Of a stretch of 64,000 nt of DNA, positions 22,157 through 33,034 are shown in pieces. The stretch is from Porodaedalea pini (Eukaryota > Basidiomycota > Agaricomycetes > Hymenochaetales > Hymenochaetaceae): contig NBAY01000040.1 in the NCBI GenBank assembly GCA_002794775.1, forward strand, positions 186,001 to 250,000, given 5' to 3'. The notes under the pieces are model-generated. The model was not told the origin of the DNA. It saw only the letters and a list, made by a program, of their open reading frames with translations, and made no database searches. The position numbers and the translations under genes were made by a program. Numbering within the stretch: the first letter of the stretch is position 1; every line of letters starts with the position of its first letter.

Positions 22157-24102
22157 TCACAAGCTGAGCCATCGCCCAGCAGCCGCCTCCAGATACGGCT
22201 CAGCGTTCGTCAGCTCCCCAAGCGCACGGCGCGGTGGTATCCCCTTGCCTACCAAGCGTGCCTTCGCATGTGCACCTCGCACACCCTTCAGGCCCACCGG
22301 CGAACCCGGAGGAACAGCTTCAGAGCCTGATGCCACTCGCTGGGAGTTGCGCAGCGCGACGCGTGCGCGGATGAGGCGCACGGAGGTCGCGCGCGTGCTG
22401 CGCGGTGTGCCGATGGGGAGGGCGGAATAATGGCCAAGGACGGCGCGTCTCCCGACTGGCGACGCAGAGGCGGGGGACGCAGGAAGGGAGAGTTTGGCGA
22501 GGGGAGGTGAAGACGTAGGGAGAGAAACCTGGTGAAGGGGCTGCGCTGGATTTGATGGACTTCGTGTCATTGGTGATGGCCTTGGTAGGGGCGACGTCGT
22601 CAGTACGCGGTGTGAAGGCAGGTGCACACGGGTTGAGGGGGCGGCTGACGACGCCTGTTTCATGGCCATCCTCCTTGTCCTTCGCGTTTCCGACTTTGCT
22701 GCTCTCGATGGCTTTGGCGCCGAGCTTGCGCACGCTTGCGTGCTTCGCGCCGAGGCGACGCGCGGATCCAGAGCTTGCGGAGAGCGTGGCGAGGAAGAGG
22801 GGCTTGAGCTGAAGCTTTGAAGCCCTCGGCGGGAGCGATGGCCGCGGAGTCGTGAACACCGGGATCGGGTTCACGCTTTCCGTCCGGGCTTTCGGTGTCT
22901 GTGACTTGCAGCTGGATGGGGCTGACGTGTATGTAACTTTGTTGGTGCCGATAGCGGAGATAGGCACTTGAGCTGGGGAAGAATATTCCGCGACCATGGA
23001 GGGTGAAGCAGATAAGACGAGAGCAGGGGCAGACGTCCCGTTCGAGCTCTTAGGCATGCTTCTCGGATAGCCGAGATCCGTGACAATAACGATCGAGTCC
23101 TCGGATGCCTCATTCGTTCCTTCCTCGTTATCTTCCACCCTCGGCATCTCGTCATCTTTGGGGAAGATACAAGAATCGAGACGCTGATTCTGTAGACGAG
23201 CAAGCGTTCCGAGGCTGTTTGCGTCGTTTCCCATATCCGCCTCTTGCATCGCCAGGCACTGACGGAGTTCCGCATTCTCCTTCGTCAACCAGAAGCCATT
23301 GGTCCTTAACTCCTCGTTCTCTTTCGTCAAACGAGTGAGTTCGGCCGACACTTGGGTATATTTGACCTGGAGCGCATCGAAGGCTGCGCGGTCAGCTTGG
23401 TTGCCTCCGAGTCTTGAGATTCTGTCGCCAGCAGCGATTAGCTTTGCCTGGAGAGCAAGACTCTCTCTCTTGAGCTGCTTTACCGCATGGTTGGCAACCT
23501 CGAGCCTCTCTTGAAGCACCGTGGTCGAGGAAGCCACCTTCTTATAGAAGGTACTGTCTTGTTGCGACGAAGGACCGAGCCCAAGCCGAGTAGCGACCAT
23601 ATAAATTCGCGAAACGAACATAGCACGGAGAATAACGAATAGGCTTGAAGTGAGGCTTATGGAGACACAGCTGAGGGAACAGAGTATGAAAACCAGAAGG
23701 TGCTTCACCGATGTTGATTCTATTTCACGATTTTTGTTGCTAGAAATGAGAGGCTTGCCGCCCTTGGTTCCAGACAGAGAGATTACTCGAGTTAACGAGT
23801 CGGAAAGTCCAACGAGCTCAAGCGCTGTCTTGACAGGTCCGGGACGCTAGACAGGTAAAACGGTCAGCATCATACCTGCTTGGAACAAAAATGCAACACA
23901 CATTCAGCCAACCGAGTAGATCGTTGTTCCCGGTTTCGTCGACGTTGGCTCCTGCGTCAGGAGCCTTGCCTGAGGTGCGAGTCCTATTGGAAGCAGACGT
24001 GCGTGGCAGCGAAGAGAAACTCTTAGATGGTTTGAGGCCTAGACCACCGCCGTAGAGAGCGAGCAAAGACTTTGAACCAGAAACCTTTGGTGCGCTAGAC
24101 AT
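22157..24102 (-). CDS. Coiled-coil protein of unknown function
   Basis: Start at 24102 (MSSAPKVSGSKSLLALYGGG). Exon 1 is 23902-24102; after a 55-nt GT..AG intron the frame reopens at 23846 and continues to about 22529. Residues ~170-280 form a strong coiled coil (LQERLEVANHAVKQLKRESL, ALQAKLIAAGDRISRL, VSAELTRLTKENEELRTN). The region 23708-23590 is CT-rich and hydrophobic when translated, as if it were an intron, but no acceptor keeps frame. Near 22456-22528 the frame switches; a 73-nt segment with GT..AG ends but a poor GTTTCT donor would join SSAAPSP to VGRRAVLGHY and give a basic tail ending at 22157. The long central part is Ser/Pro-rich. Not recognised; a shugoshin- or spindle-type role is conceivable but no signature motif is seen. 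Confidence 0.6.
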
Positions 24103-25594
24103 AGACGTAGAATACAAAGTAACGGAGAGACAGGTCAGGTCTTTTATCTGCTTCAAGTTGAGGCTGACAACCAACGCAGTCTGGATGCGAACCTAGCTAG
24201 GCACTCGTCAGCCGTACTGCAGCCTACATGGAGTAAGACCTCAATCTGAAACCATAATTCCAATTGAATTATTATCTTGCATCGAACTTCATGAGCCGAA
24301 GTTACGAAGGTGACTACATCACGAAAAAGTCGCGTCGCCTGTATAGTCTTGTATACCATGTAAGGTAATATAAGTCTGTTAGTCAGCTTGTTATGTCTTT
24401 GAGTCGAATACAAGTCTGCTACAAGAGTTTTTGTACAATACAAGGTGTATACAAGATAGGCAGATAGTTACAAGAAAAAAAAAATACTTTTATCATTTTG
24501 TATTCTAATTATATGTCCTCAGGAAGTCTACCATTTCAGCTGTAATGCATTTATTCTACTGATTATTTCTGACAATCAGGCTGGAAGGCTCTTCACAGGT
24601 TTATATGTTCGGTGTCAGCATGTCAGTCTGCATATCACAAACTTATTAGGATACAAGGTAAATACAAGTTAGATAGATGCTTACAGGAAATGCGCATTTA
24701 TTTTTCTTGTATTGTATGCCACTTATATGTCCTTCCAAAATCTAATGTCTAAACTGTGATGCAGTAATCATAGTGTTTTTGTCTGATAACAAGGCCAAAA
24801 GCCTGATCATCCACCTGTATTTCAGATACCAGCTCTTCAATCATTGTCTAAGATTTGCTCTGTTTTCATAAGAGATGCACATGTGGTGGGAGTTCAAGCT
24901 TGCACCACCCCTTTGGGACCGCCAATCCAGCACTGAAACTTGAGAGCCGAAAGGCTGAAGAGCGGATGATGAGACGAGACAATGGTATAATACGGAGAAA
25001 ATACTTCACAGCACATGAAAGAATAAAAGTAACAAGAGTCGAGTCAATGAAGTAAAGAGAAGGAAAAAAGAGATCTGTGGAAGATACGAGCCGCAGTACA
25101 AAATTGAGGGGAGAAAAGGAAGAGGAGACCGTGTATGGCGAATGAGCGAGTCACGCTGCACGCATGGATGGATGAAATGAGACAGTTGGGTGTACGGTTG
25201 GAGGGAAAGGTGTAAGAGACGTATGTATTACTAGGAAATTAAGAAGAGAGGAGAGAAGAGAATACAAGGTGGAAGGCGCGCCGAAGCCGTACTGACAAGA
25301 GCAAAGACCTCTGCGATCGTGAGCAAGTGCATGACAACCAGCGAAGAAAGGCCCTCAAGCTCTGCACAGTCCAACTCGGCGTAGCCCAGACCAGTAGCCC
25401 GCACCCATATCCTAAACATCCAGATCCATAAGTCGCGAAAGTCGTTGCACCAGCCTATACATGACCACCGAGCCCGAGCCCAAGCCCAAGCCCGAGATCA
25501 ACAGTCGTGAGGCTATCCAGCATGGACATCGACAGCGATGCCTGTCCCTGTCCGTCAATCCCGTTTCCGTATCCAATTCCGCCCATGCCGCTGA
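24103..25594. other. AT-rich intergenic region with a tandem duplication
   Basis: About 1.5 kb without a gene. 24441-24600 and 24650-24815 are diverged direct copies. The right part (25080-25450) is purine-rich. No RNA gene found. Confidence 0.5.
24441..24815. repeat. Diverged tandem duplication, two ~160-bp copies
   Basis: Copy 1 (24441-24600) and copy 2 (24650-24815) share the same order of blocks: TACAAGwtAGrywGATrsTTACArGAAA, then TTGTATTctAnTTATATGTCCTyc, then CTGTrATGCAttwnTC, then TCTGAyAA..AGGCnrrAAGsCT. Many TACAAG strings. Could be a remnant of a non-autonomous element. Confidence 0.5.
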
Positions 25595-27499
25595 TCACGG
25601 TCCCGTTCCCGGGAACGCCCATGAGAGCACCGGCGCATACCACGCAACCGGGTCTGAGACGTCCATGGGGACGAGTCGGTGGCCCTTCGCTGCACCCAGG
25701 TCGGAACACACGACATCGCCTGCAAGCCACACGGCCGTAGGTATATCTGGCGGAGTTGCGACGGCCTCCGACCCGACGCTCGAGCTCGAGTCGGACGAAT
25801 CGTTCGAGTCCGTGCTCTGTGCGGAACTCCACACACCATTGGCACCGTTGTTGAAATTGTAGTTATAACTGTAGCTGCACAACGCCGCACTTGGCGTCTT
25901 GAGCGTTGATTCACCGAGAGCGGCGAATACGAAAGGCGCTGTATCGGCTCTTCGAGTGGGACAGGCGTCAGATCAGAAGGCAAGGGTGTCTGTGACGTAA
26001 ATGCAGAAGAAAGCAATGTTTACTGTGCACTAAGCGCCGCGTGCTGGTGAGCTGAGATGGACCTGCAAACGAGAATGGCAACGATCCTGGGGATCGATAG
26101 CGGAGCGGCACGCTCCGCATTGCCACATCGTCTGGCAGTGTCGCAGCACGTCTAAGTGCTCTATTTGCCATGCCTGCCTTCGTCTGCGCACGGCCAAACT
26201 CCGGACTTGCGCCTGCATCCGACAAGGTGGACTCGGAAAGTGCATCGCGTTGCGCATTGCAGAAACCGGAGACGATCCAGATGCGATTGTATCCTTGCTT
26301 TTCATGTGTTGCATACTGCGCGAGTTCTCTTCCTGCGGCAGCGTTGAGCTCTTGCCGACCGAGAGACGCCACCCAAACGCATCGCCGAATGCACGTTCGC
26401 AGTGTCCAACTTCCCGCAGTGGGAGACTGGAGAGCTTTGCCCATCCACGAGTCGAATAGCATCGATCCTGTAAGAATTTTGATGCTAGAATGAGCGCAGC
26501 GAGGAAGATGCGCCGCGGGCAGAGGAGCGGCAAGGGAAGAGGTGCGGCGTGAGCTGTTTTGCCGGAATCTTGCGACGCTTGTCGTTAGACTGCCTTCGAG
26601 TCTGCATCTACTGAGTTAATGGAAGCGAAGCGTCCATCTGGAGGACTGTCGGCACACACTATGCGTCGAACGGGTCCATTGACATCAATTCCGTCGGAAG
26701 GCCGCAGAGGTTGGACGTGTCCAAAGAGGTATTCGCCTTCGACGAGGCAGACGCCTCGTCTTCCTTCACGATCCTCTTATCCAACTCCGGCTCGCTTCTC
26801 ACTCCCGTGCCGAGCCTCTCTTGCTCTCCTGCATGTTGCGCGTGAACGGTGGAGGACCTGTACGAATGTTTCGATCGGAACGAGGTCCTTCTTGGACACG
26901 ACGGTTGCGGCATTGCTGCCGAAATTCTGGGCGAGAAAGGCAGACGGGAAAACGACTGACGTTGATGTTGAAGCGTGTGGTGGGTCGGATGGGGCATGGG
27001 GAAGAGGCGAGGAAAGCGTGATGGGTGAACAGGGCGAGGAAGTTGAACCAATTGAGGTTTTAGTGGTTGGCGTTGAGAGACGGGGGCTGTTTTGTCACCG
27101 CCGTGATATCTGTTTGAGTTGAAAAGACGACTGGGATGTTCTCGGGGAGCCAAATATCGGTCAGGCTTTTCACAGCTTGATCTAGAGTTGAGCACGTCAG
27201 TTAGGGAAACAGGACAAAACCAACTTATCTATTGACTTTGCGTGCGCGCCTCGGAAGGTTGCCGACAATTGGAATGCTTGACTCGCCGACCAAACGTAGT
27301 TTGCTTTTGCTGGGTGCGTCTTCGGGAGTTGGGGTCGTTTCAACGTTTGAGGCGCCGCTTGCTGCAGTGCTGAGAGTGGGTGCGGGGAGTGGGAGAAGGT
27401 GGAGACAGCGGGAGAGATAGTGTACACGAATGCAGCCGGGGTAATTAAAGAAGTGGATTCTTGAGAATTGGGATGCTGATGGTGTAGAAGGACACGCAT
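25595..27499 (-). pseudogene. Pho85-type (Pcl) cyclin, reading frame broken several times
   Basis: On the minus strand the cyclin core is clear at about 26540-26340: PRRIFLAALILASKFLQDRC, YSTRGWAKLSSLPLREVGHC, ERAFGDAFGWRLSVGK, the signature of fungal Pho85-associated cyclins. Earlier pieces are also cyclin-like but in other frames: QAVKSLTDIWLPENIPVVF (near 27170-27120) and KKDLVPIETFVQVLHRSRAT (near 26890-26830). The C-terminal region (NRALRRAATLPDDVAMRS, SQTPLPSDLTPVPLEEPIQ, YNYNFNNGANGVWSS) needs two further frame changes. Most changes are not resolved by GT..AG introns, and stops fall between pieces. Pcl cyclins activate Pho85 in cell-cycle or nutrient control. Either a pseudogene or a locus with indel errors. 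Confidence 0.65.
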
Positions 27500-27534
27500 C
27501 AGCTTAGCGGACTTAGAAAATGCGGACTTAGAAA

Positions 27535-27559
27535 ACGCGTCGAGACGTGCTCGACGCGT
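27535..27559. promoter_or_regulatory. Perfect palindrome of two MluI cell-cycle boxes
   Basis: ACGCGTCGAG-ACGTG-CTCGACGCGT: 10-bp perfect inverted repeat with a 5-bp spacer, containing two ACGCGT (MCB) sites. It lies between the cyclin (minus) and the HMG-box gene (plus), just upstream of the cyclin ATG proposed at 27499. MCB is the known binding site of the G1/S factor MBF (Mbp1/Swi6, Res in fission yeast). Next to it a 16-bp string GCGGACTTAGAAAAYGCG-like is duplicated. Confidence 0.6.
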
Positions 27560-27708
27560 CGTTGCACTTTGCTCTCTCCCACCACCATCGCCTGCCTCTC
27601 CCTTGGTCGCAAATCTGTCAAGCACATCAAAAGTAAGGCCACATAGTCTTTGGGATATAACGAGCATGTTAGTCAAAACGTAGCTCGAAACAGAGCTCAG
27701 ATAAGCTC

Positions 27709-29464
27709 ATGCCACTCAAATTGGTGAGTAGCCCCTGTATACAGGCAGTTCGTCTAACTGGCCTCTACTCCACAAGTACTGGGACGGTCTCACGAAGCAA
27801 CGCAAGAAGGAGCATGAATAGTTCTATCCTTGGTATGTCTATCAGCCCACACGCACGATCAAGGAGAAGAATGGCAAGGCAGAGTCGACGGCGGGCGGGA
27901 AGGTGAAGAAGGAGAAGGATGGGAAGGAACGTCGTGACCGTACCAAGTCGAGCAGCTGTGTGCACGGTTCCGGCGCGCGTGCCTACAACAGCTCCTTGTG
28001 CTCCACTACCAGCACCACCAGCACCACGAGTGCCCCCTCATCTGCATCGACCGTCGATTCGGAAGATTTCAGCGAGCTCGACTCGCTCTCCGCCGACGGA
28101 TCTCTCTATGGTCCATACGGCTATGCGAACGGCGGGTGCAGCAGCATGCGCGAAGTCGAGATGGTGAACCTTAGACTTCGACATGAGCGAATCGGAGGGA
28201 TCGCAGGGCCAGGGTCAAAGTCAGACACTCTCGCTCCCGATGAGCCTCTCGATGCCCTCGCTCTTTGGCGCATCTGGTTCTGGATCAAGAGCGAGCCTTG
28301 CGATCGACACGCGCAACGCTCTTGCGAGCTTCTCTCTCGAATCCGGCCCGCTCAGCACGTCTTCCTACTCGCACCCGCACTACGGTGGACACGGGCATGG
28401 ACACGGATACTCGCTTTCCGTGCAGATCCCGACTCAGACTGCCCAGAGCCTAGTTCCCGGACTACCTAGCTTTGTCCTCCAGCAGAACCGCCGTTCGACG
28501 AGCTCGCCGAGTACACCGGCCACCGACGATGCCAGCCGACCTCTGCCCGCCTGCGCCTCCCACAATCAAGATCCCGAGGCTGCTCGAGACAGCGCCTGGT
28601 TCGAACAGTAGCTCGGCGGTTGGCTCACCTGTGACGCATGAGGGCAGCGAAGGTGAGCAGCGGATGCAGATGAATGACCACGGCCAGCAAAGAGAGGAGG
28701 TATTTGGTGGGATGAACGGTTTCCAGTTCCCGAACTCGCATCCGCAGTTGATGGTTAAGGTATGCCAGGGCAGGTCCCCGATTTCTCAACTGCTGGCGGC
28801 AAGATGCAGGTGTAATTTTCTGCTTTTCGTCGTAGCATGACGATATGTCTGATCATTTCTTGTTGATCGTAAAGCATATTTCATGTTTCAGATCTACGAC
28901 GAGCAGGTGCCTGTCGCCGCTAAACCCCGCCCTCGCGCACTCACGCAGCTCAGCATTCCTAACGAGTCTTCAACCTCCTCAGGCGGCCCGCTTTCCGCAC
29001 CAACACCTCCTTCCTCCTCGTCCTCCTCGTCCTCGCGCCTCTTCTTCCCTGGTCAATTCTCTTCGCCAACTGGCCAATCGCCTGGCGGACAGTTTCAAGT
29101 GCCGGGTCAGTGCGCATTGCCGCACGGGCTGCCTGAGTCACCAGATCCGCCAGTTGCTGGCGAGTGGGTCGACTACGGCCTGCTAGCGTGGGCGATGCAG
29201 ACGCTGTGCGACGGCGACGAATCTGCCACACATTCCTCACATGGTCAGAACCAGGAGACGCAGAGTCAGAATGTATTCGGCGAAATCGACATCGGACTGG
29301 AGATGGGGCTGCCGCCGTGGACGGGCTTCGGCTCAATGGGGTCGATGAGTCCCATGGGCTCGATGGGTGGTGGGATGGATGGGATGGGGCCGGACGGTGA
29401 GCGAATGGACATGTACGCGATGCACTTCCGGTTCGAGGACCTGCTCGACTCGTCGCAGTTATAA
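27709..29464 (+). pseudogene. HMG-box transcription factor, interrupted frame
   Basis: After MPLKL and a 54-nt intron the text YWDGLTKQRKKEHE, TAG, FYPWYVYQPTR follows; this is the third-helix half and tail of an HMG box, with a stop at 27821-27823. The first half of the box is not recognisable upstream. Downstream the protein is Ser-rich with basic blocks (KEKNGKAESTAGGKVKKEKD); the frame shifts near 28165-28190 (into MSESEGSQGQGQ) and near 28550 (into PPTIKIPRLLETAPGS). A good intron (donor GTATGC at 28760, acceptor at 28891) then leads into an intact last exon ending LLDSSQL at 29464. Similar HMG proteins in basidiomycetes include mating and development regulators; no specific orthologue can be named. 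Confidence 0.65.
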
Positions 29465-29731
29465 CCTGCGCCTCGCCTCGCCTGCGGACACCGTCAAACC
29501 TGGATTCTTTATTCTTCTTTTGCTCTTATCTATGATTTCGACGCGGCTACGATTTTGAACAATTCAAATGTACAATAAATGATGCAATAGAAATACATTA
29601 TTATTATATTATCTAAATGGTGTGATAATGAACCAGTAGACTTTCAGTCTCGTATAACGACTTGCAGACCATATATAAGAACTCTACCAGACACGACAAG
29701 AACCACAAGTAAGATTATCCCATGTCATTTT

Positions 29732-29895
29732 GAAGCTGCGCCGTATTCTCTTCTATATTTTCTTCAGGGCCGGTCATTCTTGTATATTTCCGGCAAGTGA
29801 CGATCAGTATGACCTAACTTGGCAAGGTCAATCAGACTTGCGGCAATCTTGCAGCAACTTGTAGCTTTGTATCAGATCGAAGCTGCGCCGTATTC
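29732..29895 (+). repeat. 17-bp perfect direct repeat
   Basis: GAAGCTGCGCCGTATTC at 29732-29748 and 29879-29895, 147 bp apart in AT-rich sequence. May mark a small duplicated element. Confidence 0.6.
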
Positions 29896-29927
29896 GGTTG
29901 TACATAATTTAGAAAATATACATCTTC

Positions 29928-29947
29928 CACGGGCATATAAGCCCGTG
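29928..29947. repeat. Short perfect hairpin
   Basis: CACGGGC-ATATAA-GCCCGTG: 7-bp stem, 6-nt loop. Not followed by a T-run on either strand, so a Pol III terminator role is unlikely. Confidence 0.6.
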
Positions 29948-30261
29948 CAAGATTTTAGACATTTTCGTGATGTATCAGATTCTGAGGGTGTTCAAGATTG
30001 AGTTCTCGGCCCAAAACGTTTGGAGGGAGCTTATCTTGTAGAGTCACGTGCCTCTGGCCAAAATCGAGAGAGAAAAATCATGCTGCAGCCCGTCGTTTCT
30101 GTTTCTTCATCTTGAACGCCACCCTGTCTTTGGTGTACCGTCGAAAGCGCTGTTGGTCTGGTCAGCTTTAGAGAGGACATCCCTCTTCGATTAGGCCTCA
30201 CCTTCCGTAAGTTTCATGGTCTTGTAATTCTCCTTTTTTTCGCAGCCTCTCGCTCGATTTC

Positions 30262-30334
30262 ACGATGAACAACATATCACATTCAAGCTCAACAGTCATA
30301 TGGTCCTCATCGGCCGCTTGATGAGTCTTACTTC
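30262..30334 (-). repeat. Dispersed conserved element, copy B
   Basis: Reverse complement matches 14029-14100 over about 70 bp (core AGAAGTAAGACTCATCAAGCG, CATATGACTGTTGAGCTTGAAT). Begins with a GTAAGA donor-like string, so in this copy it may be intronic. Confidence 0.6.
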
Positions 30335-31279
30335 TGCAATTCTGATCCTTCCTGTTTCTCTCTTGCCTTTTTCGCTTCCCTTACATTAATGTACTGACCT
30401 TTGTCAAATTCTTTACAGTCGCGCTCGTCGTTGGGTTGTCGACGGCCTAGGCATGCACGGAGGTGAAAGCGTGGACGAGACTCATTTTATTTATCGAACT
30501 GAGATGTAAAGGATACCGACCTGTCTGTGACTCCAAGTCATCGTTTTCAGTCTATTCTTTCGAACGGATGTGAGGCTGGCCACAAGTGCGAGTGATGCTA
30601 AGCATGATTGTCTTCAAATGCGTACCGATTTGCTGCCCTGGAGCTCAACAAATGCGAGAAAAGCGTCCTGTATAACGGCGATGGTAATGAACCAGCACAC
30701 ACTAGAATTTGAGCTTTGCATGTATAAAGCGACCTCAAAACATAATCACACGAAGTTCGTGCCAGTCATACAGCATGCGATAGCATTTTGCACATGTGCG
30801 ATTCACGAACACACATATATCATAACATAGAGTAAGAGAAAGGGGAAAGCGCTGCGCTAGCGCTGAACCGGACATGGAGATCTACAACTCCCTCCTCGTG
30901 ATGATGCTACATCAACCTTTCCATCAAATCCTACGTGTCACGATGCTCAAGGCCGAGGTATGCTCGAGCGTGACAAGCCGAACCGAAAAATCGCAGAGAT
31001 TAAGAGGTTGGGTTGGCGTTCCTGTAAGCGTGGACGAGTCAGAATTAGATGAATACAGCAAGCAATAAAATAGTGGAGAATAGAAAGGGAAAGAGAGAAA
31101 GGCAGATCAGATAGGAGCGAAAGACATTAGATGCATGTTTGTCAACACGGTAGTTTCAGTGTGAACTATGCTTGATTTCGGTGTATCATCTTACGATAGT
31201 TCTCAGGCAATGCCCATATAGTCAAGATACCAAAGAAGACAAACAGAAATAGGAATCGGACAAGAAACGGTATGCAAAC

Positions 31280-31601
31280 TCACATCTTCCGCTTGCCGCC
31301 TTGAGTCAAGGCAGTCACGTTGACGAAACTGAGCATGCAGACACACAAAGTCAGTATAGTTAATTCATCATCCAGAAATCATGGGCATGCGCACCGTCTG
31401 TTGTACAAGATCCTCTTCTTTGCGCGGCCCTTGGGGTTCTTCTTCTTCTCCTGCTTTTCGACCTTAGGGGTTTGAGATTTGACCTTGCCAGCGCGGGCGA
31501 GGGAGCCGTGAACTGTCGCAATACGAAGGTATCAGCAATTGTGAAGATGATGAGCAGCATGCTGCCGTCGTTGAGGACGACGAGGACGCACCTTTTCCCA
31601 T
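31280..31601 (-). CDS. RPS30: 40S ribosomal protein eS30 (S30)
   Basis: Three exons, 31592-31601, 31395-31512 and 31280-31328, joined by GT..AG introns in frame: [58 protein letters not shown]. The sequence is near-identical in style to fungal eS30, a small basic protein of the 40S subunit near the decoding centre; there is no ubiquitin-like fusion as in animal FAU. The first exon is only 10 nt, a common ribosomal-protein layout. The stop used here (TGA at 31282-31280) overlaps a perfect GTGAGT donor, so a short further exon replacing the last residue is possible; known fungal eS30 proteins are about 62-63 residues against 58 here. Confidence 0.93.
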
Positions 31602-32089
31602 GTTGAGTGCTTGACGGTGCGGACGATGGAGGAAGGAGTCATATTACTCAGACTCGTTGGTCCTGTACAGTTCACGGAGATTGCCGAATGACTGTATTTG
31701 TAATGCTTCTGCTTCGGGTGACAATGTGGCGTTGCTGCTGCACCGTGACTCAAGCTTCACTCGAAGTTCTGAGACGCTGTTCGTTTTCTAACTTTTATAG
31801 CTATCGGACGACTTTGAGCTCTGAGCTGTGGACCTCAAGATACTTTGGTTTCTGTTTATTCACTGTCGCAACAATACCGCCTTCATTTCCTGGAACCTCT
31901 GACTTCCTTAGCAAAGTGTGCTTTCTTTGCGTAGACCACATTGCACGCAATTCGAAAACTTCTGGAACTTTGCATCGAAGTAGATATTTCGTTTGCGTTC
32001 TTCGTGACCTCGGATGGGAATTCTTGCTGGATATCTGCATGCTACAACCTGAGTACGAAGGGGCCGTGATCCCGCGCAACTAGAACCTG

Positions 32090-32706
32090 ATGGCAAAGGA
32101 AGTCGTCATGGAGAAGAAGAAAATCAAACCTTCGCCAGGCTTGTTGCGAGTAAGCATTATCTTCCTCTCTAGTTTTTGAATATGTTTACTGAACTCGTAA
32201 ATGCCTTTGTGCGCCTGATATTTACTTCTCGTTAGAGGATTAGCAGTGCGCGGCGTCGATTTTACCGGAAGCAGTCCCAAGAATGTATCAATTCCTCTAC
32301 TACCTCGACCGCCCCGCCTCCCATTTCGGATCTCTCTACTAATGAAGCCACGACCACGACTACGACCGCCACATCTCAGAACTTGAACCTACCAGGAGCA
32401 CCGGCATGCCCGACAAAGAAATCCTGGATGCCTCCGCTCTTCACGTTCTCGGCCTGGCGTAGGAAACTTAGGCAGCTGCGCGCCTCCAACGCTAACCCCA
32501 ACCCCAACTCCAACTCCGGCTCTAAGTCCAAATCTTTTGTCTCTGTAGCGACGGCACCGGTGCTCCCGGACCCAGTCCCGGTGCAACGGCGCTGTAATAG
32601 TCATGGAGTGAAGAGTGGGCTTGGGTACGAGCCGGATAACGAGGGAAGCGACTCAGATGATCATGAGACTGCTGAAGAAGAGCATGGTGAGGAGTCGGAT
32701 TTCTAA
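32090..32706 (+). CDS. Small orphan protein, basic N-terminus and acidic C-terminus
   Basis: Exon 1 is 32090-32149 (MAKEVVMEKKKIKPSPGLLR), intron 32150-32235 (GTAAGC..TTAG), exon 2 32236-32706; both in the same frame across the splice, about 176 residues. Basic start (RISSARRRFYRKQSQ), a Thr-rich linker, the aromatic/basic motif KKSWMPPLFTFSAWRRKLRQ, an Asn/Pro repeat (NPNPNSNSGSKSK) and an acidic end (SDSDDHETAEEEHGEESDF). No signal peptide or membrane segment. No family recognised. Intact frame and good splice sites favour a real gene. Confidence 0.5.
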
Positions 32707-33034
32707 GAATCGTTCCCATTCCAGCTTAGTCATGCATAAACAGATGCAATGTGCGGAGAATCGAGCCTCGATTGAATTTGGTACAATTAGAGAGACGGGT
32801 GTGGCATGGAGAGCCACATGCTCTTGTTTAATAAGTGTTCAGATCAAAAGGCCTGGACACATCGTATATTTTCTATTCATTTATTTTATTCAGTATACGG
32901 GATACAACAAAAAGGGGTTTAATGACGCATTATCGATATACAGTCTTATTGTATAACAAAGAAACACAGACATACGTGGAAAGGATTTATTTGGGAGCAT
33001 TCGTTATATTCACGACCAAGGGCTCGGAGCAATT
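32707..33034. other. Convergent 3' region
   Basis: AT-rich 330 bp between the orphan gene (+) and the FMN oxidase gene (-). No gene seen. Confidence 0.6.

Larger units (their letters stand above)
29465..31279. other. Repeat-bearing intergenic region, no confident gene
   Basis: Holds AATAAA-like 3' signals after the HMG gene (29574), a 17-bp duplication (29732, 29879), a hairpin (29928-29947) and copy B of the dispersed element (30262-30334). On the minus strand 30480-30078 there are coding-like strings (RRQPNDERDCKEFDKGQYIN, EAKKAREKQEGSELQK) next to splice-like sites, but I could not join them into one consistent frame. Confidence 0.5.

Noticed and set aside
30078..30480. Minus-strand coding-like strings (RRQPNDERDCKEFDKGQYIN and KKKENYKTMKL, RFRRYTKDRVAF)
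   Set aside because: The pieces cannot be joined in one frame with GT..AG introns without hitting a stop; no protein family recognised.
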